Source of the DNA: JBGLNJ01 sp041300525 | Lineage (GTDB): Bacteria; Chloroflexota; Anaerolineae; Fen-1058 | Reading direction: 5' to 3' | Length of the DNA: 64,000 nucleotides | NCBI GenBank assembly: GCA_041300525.1 | Contig: JBGLNJ010000001.1 | Coordinates: forward strand, 4,712,001-4,776,000 | Part shown: piece after piece, positions 27,719-36,242 of the stretch | How positions within the stretch are numbered: the stretch's first letter is position 1 | How the letters are laid out: each line of letters starts with the position of its first letter | Position numbers and translations under genes: made by a program | The notes under the pieces: generated by a model | What the model saw: only the letters and a program-made list of their open reading frames with translations | Databases searched by the model: none | What the model was told of the DNA's origin: nothing

Positions 27719-29034
27719 GGTTCTTCCGTATATTGTAGGGTCAAGGGTAGGCTGCTCGGTACAATTGCGTTCTTTGGGTATAATAATGCAAAACTCTTTG
27801 CCGAGGTGTGAGATGCCCATTGACCTGTTGACTGAGTTGTTGGGGTTGCCCCAGGTGGTTGTGACGGACTACGAACTGCCGGATGCCGAACGTTTGATGG
27901 TGAGGATCGTCGTGGAAACCCCGGCGGCACTCTGCCCGACCTGCGGCCAGCTCAGTACGGCGGTGCATAGCTATGGCAGCCCGCGTACGATTCGTGACCT
28001 GGACCTGTGGGGGCGGCGCTGCTACCTGCGCTGGACACCCCGGCAATTTGAGTGTGCGACGTGCCAGGATACCTTTGTGGAACGCCTGTTCTGGCTGGCG
28101 CCGCGCCACCATCACACGCGGCGCTTTGAGCAGGCGGTGTATGACTTGACCCGCCGCACCAATGTCGTTGAAGCCGCGGTCCATTATGGGCTGAGCGACG
28201 AAAGTGTCGAGGGGATTTTCCAGCAGCACGCCACGCAGCAAGTGACGCAGCGGGGCTACCCGACGGTGCGAACGTTGCATGTCGATGAAATCGCTTCCCA
28301 GAAAGGGCACGGGCACTATCGTTTGATCCTGTCGTCGCCCGAGGTGGGCGTGCTGGATGTGTTGGAAGACCGGCAACAAGCCTCGTTGGAAGCCTGGTTT
28401 GCAGCGCGGGGGCCGGAGTGGTGTGCCGCCGTGCAAGAATTCCACGCCGATATGTGGCGTCCCTATCATACCGCCGCCCGGGCGTACCTGCCCAATGTGA
28501 CCATGACCACCGCCGATCATTTTCATGTGATTGAGAATCTCCACAAAGCGTTGAATACCGTGCGCCGCACCCTCCAGCGCCACGCCGACGAGGCGACGCG
28601 GCAACACTTGAAAGGCAGTCGCTGGTTACTGCTCAAAAACCCGGCCAAGTTGACGGAAGCGGAACAACTCCAGTTGACCGCCATCCTCGCCGCCGTGCCG
28701 GAACTGCGCCAGGCCTATGACCTCAAAGAAGCGTTCCGGGCCATTTACACCCTCCGCACGCCCCAAGCAGCGGCCCACCGCTTGGCGGACTGGCTCGAGC
28801 AGGCCCAAAAGGAGGGCCATGCCGCTTGGCAAGCCTTCGTCACCACAGTGCAGAACTGGCGGGAGGAGATTCTGCGCTTTTTCGTGGAGCGCGGCAGCAA
28901 CGGCTTTGCCGAAGGTATCAACAACAAAATCAAACTGATTCTCCGCCGCGCGTTCGGCTGTGCCAACTTTGCCCATCTGCGGCTAAGAATTATTGTTGCA
29001 TTTGGTTTGTAACCCTACAATATACGGGAGAACC
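27719..29034 (+). mobile_element. ISL3-family insertion sequence, complete
   Basis: Terminal inverted repeats of 23 bases at 27719-27741 and 29012-29034 with one mismatch (outer ends GGTTCT..., inner CCGTATATTGTAGGGT). 1316 bases with one transposase. The right repeat begins exactly at the transposase stop codon. The eight bases outside each end do not match, so no target duplication is visible. Confidence 0.88.
27813..29012 (+). CDS. ISL3-family transposase
   Basis: ~400 aa DDE transposase. N-terminal zinc finger (CPTCGQLS ... CATCQDTF), an HTH region (EAAVHYGLSDESVEGIFQQH), then the catalytic core: VDEIASQKGHGHYRLIL (first Asp), FHADMWRPYH (second Asp) and GFAEGINNKIKLILRRAFG (Glu). The start at 27813 (MPIDLLTELLGLP) fits the family and lies ~94 bases inside the left terminal repeat. 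Intact reading frame, so likely active. Confidence 0.93.
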   Translation: MPIDLLTELLGLPQVVVTDYELPDAERLMVRIVVETPAALCPTCGQLSTAVHSYGSPRTIRDLDLWGRRCYLRWTPRQFECATCQDTFVERLFWLAPRHHHTRRFEQAVYDLTRRTNVVEAAVHYGLSDESVEGIFQQHATQQVTQRGYPTVRTLHVDEIASQKGHGHYRLILSSPEVGVLDVLEDRQQASLEAWFAARGPEWCAAVQEFHADMWRPYHTAARAYLPNVTMTTADHFHVIENLHKALNTVRRTLQRHADEATRQHLKGSRWLLLKNPAKLTEAEQLQLTAILAAVPELRQAYDLKEAFRAIYTLRTPQAAAHRLADWLEQAQKEGHAAWQAFVTTVQNWREEILRFFVERGSNGFAEGINNKIKLILRRAFGCANFAHLRLRIIVAFGL

Positions 29035-29117
29035 AAAAATCTACAGATTAAGAGACGAGGCGGCTCATTGACCGCCGACCGCCGACAACCGACAGCGGGC
29101 GGCTCTGGAACCGGTTC

Positions 29118-29531
29118 ATGGCGTATTTGACTCAGCACCGAGATCGCATCAAGCACGTTCTGACAGATACTGTGGCGTACGAGGTTCACATTGAGCACCC
29201 AGAAACCCGGCTCACTGGCGAGTTTGAGGTGTTCACCGGCCTGGAGGTGGAACGGCTGGAGGACGTGCCAGTCGAACTGTCGGTGAAAATCCTCCCGCCA
29301 GTGACCTACGCAGTGTTCACCCTGCACGGGCAACAGATTGCCTCGGATTGGGAAAAGACGATTGTCAGTGAATGGTTTTCCAGATCGGGGTATCAGAGTC
29401 CTTATAATTACGGTTTCCAACTCTACGATGAACGCTTCAAAGGCGTCCAGAATATTGACGAATCCATCCTGGATGTCTATGTTCCCGTCACACAGACGTT
29501 AACCGAACAAGATATGGCAAAGGATTCATAG
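29118..29531 (+). CDS. GyrI-like small-molecule-binding protein
   Basis: 137 aa. FTGLEVERLEDVPVELSVKILPPVTYAVFTLHG, WFSRSGYQSPYNYGFQLYDERF and ILDVYVPV match the GyrI/SOUL-like effector-binding fold often attached to AraC or MerR regulators. No DNA-binding domain is present, so it is either a stand-alone binding protein or the C-terminal end of a regulator cut by the adjacent ISL3 element. No ribosome-binding site is evident before ATG 29118. Confidence 0.65.
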   Translation: MAYLTQHRDRIKHVLTDTVAYEVHIEHPETRLTGEFEVFTGLEVERLEDVPVELSVKILPPVTYAVFTLHGQQIASDWEKTIVSEWFSRSGYQSPYNYGFQLYDERFKGVQNIDESILDVYVPVTQTLTEQDMAKDS

Positions 29532-29546
29532 TCAGGAGCAGAACAT

Positions 29547-30230
29547 ATGCCAACACCTGGATATTCCCTTGATCTCGGCACATTCAGCCTTGCCAAGTTA
29601 AAGGGCCTACTCAAAACGGCCAGATTGCTTCCAAGCCAACAGATGCTCCAAGAAAATATAGATGAGCGATTTGCCTGTTTGGAACAGAATGGCATTGAGA
29701 ATCTGGAGCAGTTGCGCAAGGCATTAAAAACAAAATCAACTGTTCAGTCGTTTGCGCAGGCAACCGGATTGCCGATGGATTACTTGACCATTCTCCGGCG
29801 CGAGGTGAATAGTTACCAGCCGAAACCGATTGACCTGCAAGATTTTCCGGGGGTTAATCCTGATGTGGTTCGCAAATTGCGCAAGATTGGCATCAAGAAC
29901 ACCGAGCAACTTTTTCCAAATGTGTTGACCCCGGAAGACAGGCGCGAGTTTGCGAAACGAAATCAGATCGAGCCCGAGGCTATATTGGAGCTAACCAAGT
30001 TGACCGATGTGGCACGAACAAAGTGGGTTGGCCCAAAATTCGCCAGACTTTTGATAGAGACGGAATACGATACGGTGGAAAAAGTAGCCAATTCAAACTG
30101 TCAAGAACTCTATCTGGCTCTCGTCCGCGTCAATGACGAACGTGGTATTTACAAAGGTAAATTCGGGGCAGAAGATATGCGGTTGTGGGTCAATAGTGTT
30201 CAGGATGTGCCCCGGGTAATCCAGTATTAA
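29547..30230 (+). CDS. DUF4332 helix-hairpin-helix protein
   Basis: 227 aa. Two tandem helix-hairpin-helix-like units of the DUF4332 type: LEQNGIENLEQLRKALKTK...FAQATGLPMDYLTILRREVNSY followed by FPGVNPDVVRKLRKIGIKNTEQLFPNVLT and KWVGPKFARLLIETEYDTVEKVANSN. The fold suggests DNA or protein binding. ATG 29547 has GGAGCAG upstream. 15 bases after the GyrI-like gene; link unknown. Confidence 0.7.
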   Translation: MPTPGYSLDLGTFSLAKLKGLLKTARLLPSQQMLQENIDERFACLEQNGIENLEQLRKALKTKSTVQSFAQATGLPMDYLTILRREVNSYQPKPIDLQDFPGVNPDVVRKLRKIGIKNTEQLFPNVLTPEDRREFAKRNQIEPEAILELTKLTDVARTKWVGPKFARLLIETEYDTVEKVANSNCQELYLALVRVNDERGIYKGKFGAEDMRLWVNSVQDVPRVIQY

Positions 30231-30265
30231 GCCGGAATGACGGAATGAGACAAGCGGAGGATACT

Positions 30266-30769
30266 ATGCCCAAGCCAACGACCAAAAGCCAACTCTTGGC
30301 CGAGATCCAAAAGGAGCGAGACGCGCTGGAGGAATTCCTGTCCACGCTGTCTCCTGAGCAAATGACCCAGCCGGGCGCGCTGGGCGACTGGTCTGCGAAG
30401 GACGTGCTGGCGCACCTGGTCGAATGGGAGCAGATGGTTTTGAACTGGCACGCCGCCGGGCTGCGAGGCCAGGTTCCACCTATCCCCTCCAAAGAGTTCA
30501 ACTGGGGCCAGTTGCCCCAGCTCAACCAGGCCATCTATGAAAAATACCGCGACCGCACGCTTCAGGACATCTTGAAACAATTCAAGGCTACTCATCGCAA
30601 GATGCTCAAGACGCTGGAGGGATTGTCCGAAAAAGATTTGTTCACTCCCGGACACTATGCGTGGACCAAAAAGCTCACGCTGGCCGCGTACATCACCTCT
30701 TGCACGAGCAGCCATTTTCGCTGGGCCAGAGCGGGAATACGCAAAGGGCTCAAAGCCAAATCAAGCTGA
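30266..30769 (+). CDS. ClbS/DfsB-type four-helix-bundle protein
   Basis: ~167 aa. TKSQLLAEIQKERDALEEFLSTLSPEQMTQPGALGDWSAKDVLAHLVEWEQMVLNWHAAG is the usual start of the ClbS/DfsB family within the DinB superfamily, with candidate His ligands in AHLVEW and SSHFRW. Members act as small-molecule-modifying or resistance proteins, such as colibactin hydrolase ClbS; no substrate can be inferred here. ATG 30266 is chosen over 30245 because the extra residues are atypical. It precedes the AraC/GyrI regulator by 38 bases. Confidence 0.72.
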   Translation: MPKPTTKSQLLAEIQKERDALEEFLSTLSPEQMTQPGALGDWSAKDVLAHLVEWEQMVLNWHAAGLRGQVPPIPSKEFNWGQLPQLNQAIYEKYRDRTLQDILKQFKATHRKMLKTLEGLSEKDLFTPGHYAWTKKLTLAAYITSCTSSHFRWARAGIRKGLKAKSS

Positions 30770-30807
30770 GTCGCACCCATCCGGCGCGATGAAAACAGGC
30801 GTCGCAG

Positions 30808-31692
30808 ATGTCGAATGTCGAATTGATGGCCCAGGCCATTGACTTTATCGAGGCGCACCTCCAAGAAGCGATCACGGTGGCCGATATCGCCGACGCCGCG
30901 TCGTTTTCGCTGTATCACTTTTGCCGGACGTTCAGCCAGGTTGTCCATCATACGCCGTATGATTACTTGATGCGCCGGAGGCTGGCCGAAGCGGCCGGCG
31001 AGTTGCTGCGCGCCGATAAAAAGATCATTGACATCGCCTGCGACTATCAATTCAACAACCCCGAAACGTTTTCGCGCGCGTTCCGGCGTGTGTTCGACAT
31101 GCAGCCGAACCAGTTGCGCAAGCAAGGTAGCCTTGACAGCCGGCTCATTATGCCTCGATTAACTCTGGCGCATCTCCGGCACATTGCCCAGGGCATCGCC
31201 GTGCCCGTGCTGGAAGAAAGAGCCAGCTTTCGCGTGGCCGGGCTTGTGTCGTTGATCAGACCCGGACAGACGGCCATGGCCGAACTCTGGGAACTGTTGG
31301 CGCGCGAAATGGAAAACCAAGCGCCCCGTGACCCGGCCAGGTTTTACGGCATTGCGACCTATCCCCAAGGCTGGGAAACGCGCGGCTACTTTTACATGGC
31401 CGGTTTTGAAGCGCAAGACGAGGAACTGGTTGACCCGGCCCTGGTCGTCAAAACAATCCCGCCGTGCAAGTATGCCCGATTTGTCCACACGGGCCTCACA
31501 CAAGAATTGCCGCTCACCCTGGATTATATTTATCACACGTGGCTGCCCCGATCGGGCCAGCGCCTTTCGTACTCGTGGGTCATCGAACACTATGAGCGTG
31601 CCCTCCCCGATCCGGCGAATGAACAAGCACAGGTCAAGCTTTACATTCCTCTTGAGCCAGCGCAGCCGACACGAGATACCGCGCAAGCCTGA
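30808..31692 (+). CDS. AraC-family regulator with GyrI-like effector domain
   Basis: 294 aa. N-terminal AraC DNA-binding domain: IDFIEAHLQEAITVADIADAASFSLYHFCRTFSQVVHHTPYDYLMRRRLAEAAGELL and IACDYQFNNPETFSRAFRRVFDMQPNQLR, i.e. two HTH motifs. The C-terminal half (KTIPPCKYARFVHTG ... YIYHTWLPRSGQRLSYSWVIEHYE) is a GyrI-type effector pocket, as in Rob or BltR. Local transcription factor, likely for the downstream hydrolase at 31726 or the DfsB-like gene. Confidence 0.88.
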   Translation: MSNVELMAQAIDFIEAHLQEAITVADIADAASFSLYHFCRTFSQVVHHTPYDYLMRRRLAEAAGELLRADKKIIDIACDYQFNNPETFSRAFRRVFDMQPNQLRKQGSLDSRLIMPRLTLAHLRHIAQGIAVPVLEERASFRVAGLVSLIRPGQTAMAELWELLAREMENQAPRDPARFYGIATYPQGWETRGYFYMAGFEAQDEELVDPALVVKTIPPCKYARFVHTGLTQELPLTLDYIYHTWLPRSGQRLSYSWVIEHYERALPDPANEQAQVKLYIPLEPAQPTRDTAQA

Positions 31693-31725
31693 GCCGCATG
31701 GATCTGAGAGGGGCAGAATATCAGC

Positions 31726-32060
31726 ATGAAAACAGCGAAAGAGAATGTGCCCGGCACTCAAAAGCGCATCGTCTATTCTATCCCTGAAATGGATCGCGCG
31801 AACGTGCAACGCGATCTCGTTTACAAGAGCGCCGAGGGAACCGAGCTAAAGCTGGATGTCTACGCGCCCGCGGACGTATCCAAGAGTGCGCGCCTGCCGG
31901 GCGTCGTGTTCATCCACGGCGGCCCTATTTCGCCCCAGATGCAACCGAAGGATTGGGGCGCTTTTCGTTCCTGGGGTGAGTTGGTGGCGGCGTCCGGTCT
32001 GGTCGGCGTGACACATCACCATCGCTATTACGGCTATGCCTACCTGGAGCGGGCTGGCGC
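31726..32060 (+). pseudogene. Alpha/beta hydrolase (esterase/DLH-type), N-terminal stub
   Basis: ~110 residues: LVYKSAEGTELKLDVYAP and LPGVVFIHGGPIS, where HGG forms the oxyanion hole, followed by FRSWGELVAASGLVGVTHHHRYYG. Then the frame enters an octanucleotide repeat (LPPCRLAALPPCRL...) at ~32056 and stops at 32196. No catalytic Ser, Asp or His remains. Confidence 0.7.
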
Positions 32061-32165
32061 CTTGCCGCCTTGCCGCCTTGCCGCCTTGCCGCCTTGCCGC
32101 CTCGCCGCCTCGCCGCCTTGCCGCCTCGCCGTCTCGCCGTCTTGCCGCCTCGCCGTCTCGCCGTC
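32056..32165. repeat. Octanucleotide tandem repeat (GCCGCCTT)n
   Basis: About 13-14 copies of an 8-base unit, GCCGCCTT drifting to GCCGCCTC and GCCGTCTC. In any frame it codes for low-complexity protein. It abuts the left terminal repeat of the ISKra4-like element at 32166. Confidence 0.85.
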
Positions 32166-32261
32166 GTGCGCATCTCAGCTTCTTCCCAGTCGGTAGCGGC
32201 AGTTGAGCATTGGGCGGGGTGATCAGGCTAACGGAGCCGTGGCGATGGAATCAAACGGTCT

Positions 32262-33842
32262 TCAGTTCCGTGTGTCGGCGGGTTGCGCGTGGGGGTAGAG
32301 TTGGTGCCACCGGTTGTTGCGCCAGAAGGTCTCCAGGCACAGGAGCGCCTCGTCCCCGGCGGTCGTCCAGAACTGCCCTGTGCGCTTGAAGCGACATTGA
32401 TATTGTCGGCAGGTGGATTCAATCACGCCCGAACCCAAGGGTTGGTTGGCCAGCTGGAGCTGTTGGGCCGTTGCGGTCCCGGCCTGGGCGGCTTCTCGGG
32501 CGGCGATGATGTCCTGGTATTTCATCCGGTGAGTGTTGTGCTCGAGGTATTCGATTTGCGTCTGCAGCTTGTCTTGCTGGGCCTCCAGCAAGCGGGGTTT
32601 AAGTTCGGTGAGGGTGGCAATGACCTGGGTGGTTTGATCGTCGCGGATCTGTTGGAGCAGCGGCGTGACCCACGCGCGCGCCTCGGGCGTGCCGCGGCCG
32701 TAGAGTTCGGACGCCACGGTCCAGAGATGTTCGTCGGCGTGGTACAAGTCCAGTTGCTGGCGCGCCTCTGGAAAGCGATCTTGGACGGCGTTCCAAATCC
32801 AGAGGGCGCCGTCGGCGATGACCAAGACCTGCTGGGCTTGTCCCAGACCGCGCGCGATCGCTTCGCGATAGAGTTGGCTCATGAGGGCTTCGACGCCCAG
32901 GCGCGTGGCGACGTAGCCCCGCTGGGTGATGAGGGCGCGGTCGCCGGCGGTTCGGCCGCGGTGATCCAACCGGAAAACGGTGGCCAGGTACACCCAATGC
33001 CAGCGTTTGAGATCCTGGCCCTGCTGGCGCAGCGTCTGGGTGTTGCCCCACTCGTCGCGTTCGCGAATGTTCCAGGCGTCAATTTGGATGACCAGCGTGA
33101 AGGGGGCCGGTGGCGGTCCCTCGGGGTGAGCGGCCACTTGTTGAATGCCCTCCCAACTGTCGAGCTGGGCCAGGCTTTGAGCGCGGCGCTCTTGGGCCTT
33201 GAGCCCTTGTCGATGGGCTTCGCGATGGAGCGTGCAGCGGGTCAGGTCCAAGCCCAGGCGTTCGGCGACCAACACGGCTTGTTCGGGTGGCATTTTGCTG
33301 ACCAGCAGGGCCGAGATCTCTTGCAGGTAGGGTGAAGCCGGAGCCTGACGCCCCAACCCCAAGGCGTAGTCGGCGGGAAACTGCCACTGCTTGCAGCGCG
33401 GACACCACCCATAACGGCGCCAGAGCCGGAGCGGTCCAAAGCGGGACTCGATCGTCCGCGCCAGATATTTCTGGTGAACCAGCTCGCGTTGACAGTGCTG
33501 ACACTGGCAGGCCGTGGCATTGGCCTTGGCTTGGGCGGCCCGTTCGGCTATCCGGCGCAGGGTCTCTTGGGTGGCGCGGGCAATCTCCTCCTCGAGGTGG
33601 CCCAGATTCTGTTCGGGGTGCTGGTGGATGACTTGCAGGCGGGCTTCCAAGTCCTGGCGCCACGCGTGGAGTTCGTCGTCGGTGAGCTGGGCGTGAGTGA
33701 CACCCGCGGCGGCCTGAGCCTGCGCGGCGGCGGCTTGGCCGCGGGTCATAATCTGCTCGGTCAAGCGTTGGTTTTGTTGTTCTGGGCTTTGGCGCGCCGT
33801 TGCCCGACGCATTTGGCGGGTGGACGGCATGGGGGTAGTCAT
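32262..33842 (-). CDS. ISKra4-family DDE transposase
   Basis: ~526 aa. Cys-rich zinc finger (CQCQHCQRELV ... YGWCPRCKQW), LGLGRQAPASPYLQE, then the catalytic core: first Asp in LVIQIDAWNIRERDEWG, second Asp in VLVIADGALWIWNAVQDRFPEARQQLDLYHADEHLW, and Glu in GSGVIESTCRQYQCRFKRTGQFW. The start at 33842 is supported by overlap with the upstream stop: ATG 33842-33840 and TGA 33841-33839 form ATGA, so it is translated after the DruA-like gene. The upstream in-frame ATG at 33938 would overlap that gene by 100 bases. Confidence 0.88.
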   Translation of the reverse strand: MTTPMPSTRQMRRATARQSPEQQNQRLTEQIMTRGQAAAAQAQAAAGVTHAQLTDDELHAWRQDLEARLQVIHQHPEQNLGHLEEEIARATQETLRRIAERAAQAKANATACQCQHCQRELVHQKYLARTIESRFGPLRLWRRYGWCPRCKQWQFPADYALGLGRQAPASPYLQEISALLVSKMPPEQAVLVAERLGLDLTRCTLHREAHRQGLKAQERRAQSLAQLDSWEGIQQVAAHPEGPPPAPFTLVIQIDAWNIRERDEWGNTQTLRQQGQDLKRWHWVYLATVFRLDHRGRTAGDRALITQRGYVATRLGVEALMSQLYREAIARGLGQAQQVLVIADGALWIWNAVQDRFPEARQQLDLYHADEHLWTVASELYGRGTPEARAWVTPLLQQIRDDQTTQVIATLTELKPRLLEAQQDKLQTQIEYLEHNTHRMKYQDIIAAREAAQAGTATAQQLQLANQPLGSGVIESTCRQYQCRFKRTGQFWTTAGDEALLCLETFWRNNRWHQLYPHAQPADTRN

Positions 33843-34798
33843 GGGTGGTTCGGTTGAAGCCAATGGTTTTGGAGGCGTTCTCGGAAGCCGGGGTGTAAGG
33901 GATAAAGGTAAATGGTTTTGATGGGAGCCTGATGCCAAGTGCCGTCAGGCCGATCTTGGCGCGTGCGCCCTTTGGTCTGACCCACCCGCACCCAGTTGGC
34001 CGCCCGATAGGCGGTAGCGCGGAAGCGGTCCTGTTCCACGAAGGTTTCCAACAGATAAATGGGATGACCGTATTTGCGCTGCCAGTCCCGGCTGAGCCGT
34101 CGGCTGATCCGGCTCAGAACGTGACTCGCCAACCAAGGCACCTGGACCGAAGGTAAAATGAGGAACCGCGTGTTGTTCGTCAGTAAATGGAGGTTCTGGC
34201 TGCGGCTCTGTCGGTCCCAGCCGATATAGCGATCCCGATCGGCGCACTGCCAGGCCGCGGCGCCAAAGAGCAGACAGGCCAGCGGTCGGTGCTGGGGATC
34301 GCAAACCAGGTATTGCAGATTCTCCCCAACGGTGCTGCGGTAGCCCAGATAATGGCCGCGGTGCAGCAAGACCTCAAAGAGCGGTCGTTGACTAGCCCCG
34401 GCCGGGGTGCTGACTTCGGTGATAACCAACGGCAGCAGCGCCGCCAGCGGCTCACGGATCGGCGCGGAGTCTGACGGCACGAACCGTGCGGGCATTGGCC
34501 TGTGCCGCATGCGATTGGTGGGGGTCTGGCGCCGGGGCGGTAAGGTAATCCAGCCGCGTTGCTCCAACTTGAGCAAGAGCGTTCGCGCGGCCATGTCTTT
34601 GAGTTGGCCGCGGGCGTTTCGCCACTCCCACAGCCGGGCCAACTGCTGGCTTAAGTGACGGCGGCTCCAATCCGGATGCGTCGCCATCATGTGGCAGATT
34701 TGCTCCCGTTCGGTCGCCCCGATGAGCCGACCTTGGATCGTTTCCGGTTCAGTCACCGGCGGGATTGTGGCAAAAGGGAAGGCCGGAGTCCCGAACAA
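33839..34798 (-). CDS. DruA-like DUF4338 protein
   Basis: 319 aa. The N-terminal part looks like a winged-helix region (EREQICHMMATHPDWSRRHLSQQLARLWEWRNARGQLKDMAARTLLLKLEQRGWI). The DUF4338 core follows: FEVLLHRGHYLGYRSTVGENLQYLVCD, RPLACLLFGAAAWQCADRDRYIGWDR, NNTRFLILPSVQVPWLASHVLSRISRRLSRDWQRKYGH, LLETFVEQDRFRATAYRAANWVRVGQTKG. DruA is the shared protein of Druantia anti-phage systems, but no druB-E genes are present. Coupling to a transposase and the flanking inverted repeat point to a transposon gene. Confidence 0.85.
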   Translation of the reverse strand: MFGTPAFPFATIPPVTEPETIQGRLIGATEREQICHMMATHPDWSRRHLSQQLARLWEWRNARGQLKDMAARTLLLKLEQRGWITLPPRRQTPTNRMRHRPMPARFVPSDSAPIREPLAALLPLVITEVSTPAGASQRPLFEVLLHRGHYLGYRSTVGENLQYLVCDPQHRPLACLLFGAAAWQCADRDRYIGWDRQSRSQNLHLLTNNTRFLILPSVQVPWLASHVLSRISRRLSRDWQRKYGHPIYLLETFVEQDRFRATAYRAANWVRVGQTKGRTRQDRPDGTWHQAPIKTIYLYPLHPGFRERLQNHWLQPNHP

Positions 34799-34825
34799 AA
34801 TGTGACTATTTTTGAAAGGACAACC

Positions 34826-35011
34826 TCAGAATCCCCCGCCGCTTTCTTGGCCCGGACCACCGCGTCGAGGTTCAGACGCCTCGGTCATCTGGAAGAAGCT
34901 GAGATGCGCACCTATGCTATGAGGAGCTGCGCCGATTGGCGGCCTCGTGACGTCCGCGCCAGCTTGGCGACGGCGTTCGCCCACTGGCGTCTCGTCATCA
35001 ACACCAACTAG
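34826..35011 (+). other. Possible C-terminal coding fragment
   Basis: Plus-strand frame reads SRFRRLGHLEEAEMRTYAMRSCADWRPRDVRASLATAFAHWRLVINTN and stop. It looks protein-like, but no family is recognised. The right terminal repeat of the transposon lies within it, and the oxidoreductase on the minus strand loses similarity exactly where it ends. I list it as an uncertain third fragment at this join. Confidence 0.25.
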
Positions 35012-35012
35012 C

Positions 35013-35461
35013 TCCCAGATTGCGCCGATGGTCCCGCCCTCCACCAGTTCCTTGAGCTTGAGCATGACCGGATGATGGCGGTACATGAAAGCTTCGGCCA
35101 CTACAACGCCGTGCCGCCGCGCCGCCTCGACCACGGCGTCCACCTGCTCGACGGAAAGCGCCAGTGGCTTTTCGCACAACACGTGCTTGCCCGCCTGCGC
35201 CGCCCGGATCGTCCATTCCGCGTGCAGGTGATTGGGCAGCGGAATATAGACCACATCAATCTCGGGGTCGGCCAGCATCTCGGCGTAACTGCCAAACACG
35301 CGCGGGATGTTCCATTCCGCCGCATACGCCTGAGCCTGGGCCAGCGACCGGCTGGCGACCGCCGTCAATTGATTGCGCTCTGAAGCGCGCAAGGGCGGAA
35401 TGATCGAACGATTGATGCGGGCCGTGCCCAGCAGTCCCCAGCGCAAAACGCGTTTCAGCAT
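35013..35461 (-). pseudogene. Gfo/Idh/MocA oxidoreductase, N-terminal part
   Basis: Start ATG 35461 with GGGAGG upstream. RWGLLGTARINRSIIPPLRAS is the Rossmann NAD(P) site, DPEIDVVYIPLPNHLHAEWTIRAAQAGKHVLCEKPLALSVEQVDAVVEAARR carries the conserved EKP, then AFMYRHHPVMLKLKELVEGGTIGAI. Past this point similarity is lost (frame continues to 34826). About 150 residues at the N-terminus of a ~330-residue enzyme remain. Sugar or inositol dehydrogenase-type chemistry is likely. Confidence 0.82.
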
Positions 35462-35531
35462 TCCCGTTTCCTCCCAGTCAGACCCGCCGAGGCAAATCCT
35501 ATGTCTCGTTGAGCACTTGACCATGCAGCGA

Positions 35532-36134
35532 TCAAGTGCGCGTGCGGCGCGCCCGCTTGGCGGACGCGAACACTCCCGGCTGGCCCGGCCCGAGCCGATC
35601 CAGTTGGCTCGACAAATCATCCAGGCGTTGCGCCAGGCGCTCGACCTCTTGACGAGTCGGGACACCGCGCCGCTCCAGCGCGCGCCGCACTTGATCTTCG
35701 GTCGGCTCCAGCGGATGAGCAGCGTGCAATTGCGCGCTCGGCGAAAAGAGCTTGTCCCCCATCCAGCGCCCCTGCTCTTCAGAAAGCTCGCCGGCCTGGA
35801 CCAGCGCGCGGATGCGGCGGGTGATCTCTTCGTCCACTTGCGCCCGCCATCCCAACGGCAGAGCCAGGCCGTGCTGCAACGCCGCAAGCGTCTGGCCGCC
35901 CGCCTGGACCAAGCTGCTCAACACCGAGTGCGACACAAAACCGGCGGCTTTTTTCTCTTGGGCCGAGACCACCTGAGTGAGCGTAACCGCAGTCAGATCC
36001 TCGCTCGTCGCATGGTCCACGACGCGGACCTCGTGCCCGGCGCGAACCAGCCCGGCGATCCCATCCAGCGTGACGTACTGCTTGGTCTCGGTATTGTACA
36101 GTTTGCGATTTGGGTAGCGCTTGATAATCGGCAT
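35532..36134 (-). CDS. PHA/PHB synthesis regulator (PhaR-like)
   Basis: 200 aa. MPIIKRYPNRKLYNTETKQYVTLDGIAGLVRAGHEVRVVDHATSEDLTAVTLTQVVSAQEKK is the PHB_acc N-terminal DNA-binding domain that senses polyhydroxyalkanoate granules. The middle (VLSSLVQAGGQTLAALQHGLALPLGW) may be the granule-binding part; then a helical tail ends in a basic stretch. PhaR represses phasin genes and lets go when it binds PHA. Here a phasin gene with a clear palindromic operator lies 108 bases upstream. Confidence 0.88.
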   Translation of the reverse strand: MPIIKRYPNRKLYNTETKQYVTLDGIAGLVRAGHEVRVVDHATSEDLTAVTLTQVVSAQEKKAAGFVSHSVLSSLVQAGGQTLAALQHGLALPLGWRAQVDEEITRRIRALVQAGELSEEQGRWMGDKLFSPSAQLHAAHPLEPTEDQVRRALERRGVPTRQEVERLAQRLDDLSSQLDRLGPGQPGVFASAKRARRTRT

Positions 36135-36242
36135 AACCCGCCTGTCCGTATCGGCACGAGAAATTATATGCCCGCTTGAGACAAAGTCAAACGGGCATAA
36201 CGCGAAGACAGAACCGGTGCGTCCGACCCGGCGTGCGGCGTT

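Larger units (their letters stand above)
32166..34911 (-). mobile_element. ISKra4-like transposon carrying a DruA/DUF4338 gene
   Basis: A 21-base exact inverted repeat lies at 32166-32186 and 34891-34911, outside both genes (75 bases after the transposase stop, 92 before the DruA-like start). This defines a ~2.75 kb unit with two translationally coupled genes on the minus strand. No target duplication is seen, perhaps because the left flank is a tandem repeat. Whether the 21-base repeat is the exact end needs another copy for comparison. Confidence 0.65.

Noticed and set aside
32056..32165. Real coding region for a Pro/Cys- or Arg/Lys-rich protein
   Set aside because: Open frames on both strands arise from the octanucleotide repeat.
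33839..34798. Druantia anti-phage system
   Set aside because: Only a DruA-like gene is present; no druB, C, D or E-type helicase or partner genes lie nearby, and it is coupled to a transposase.
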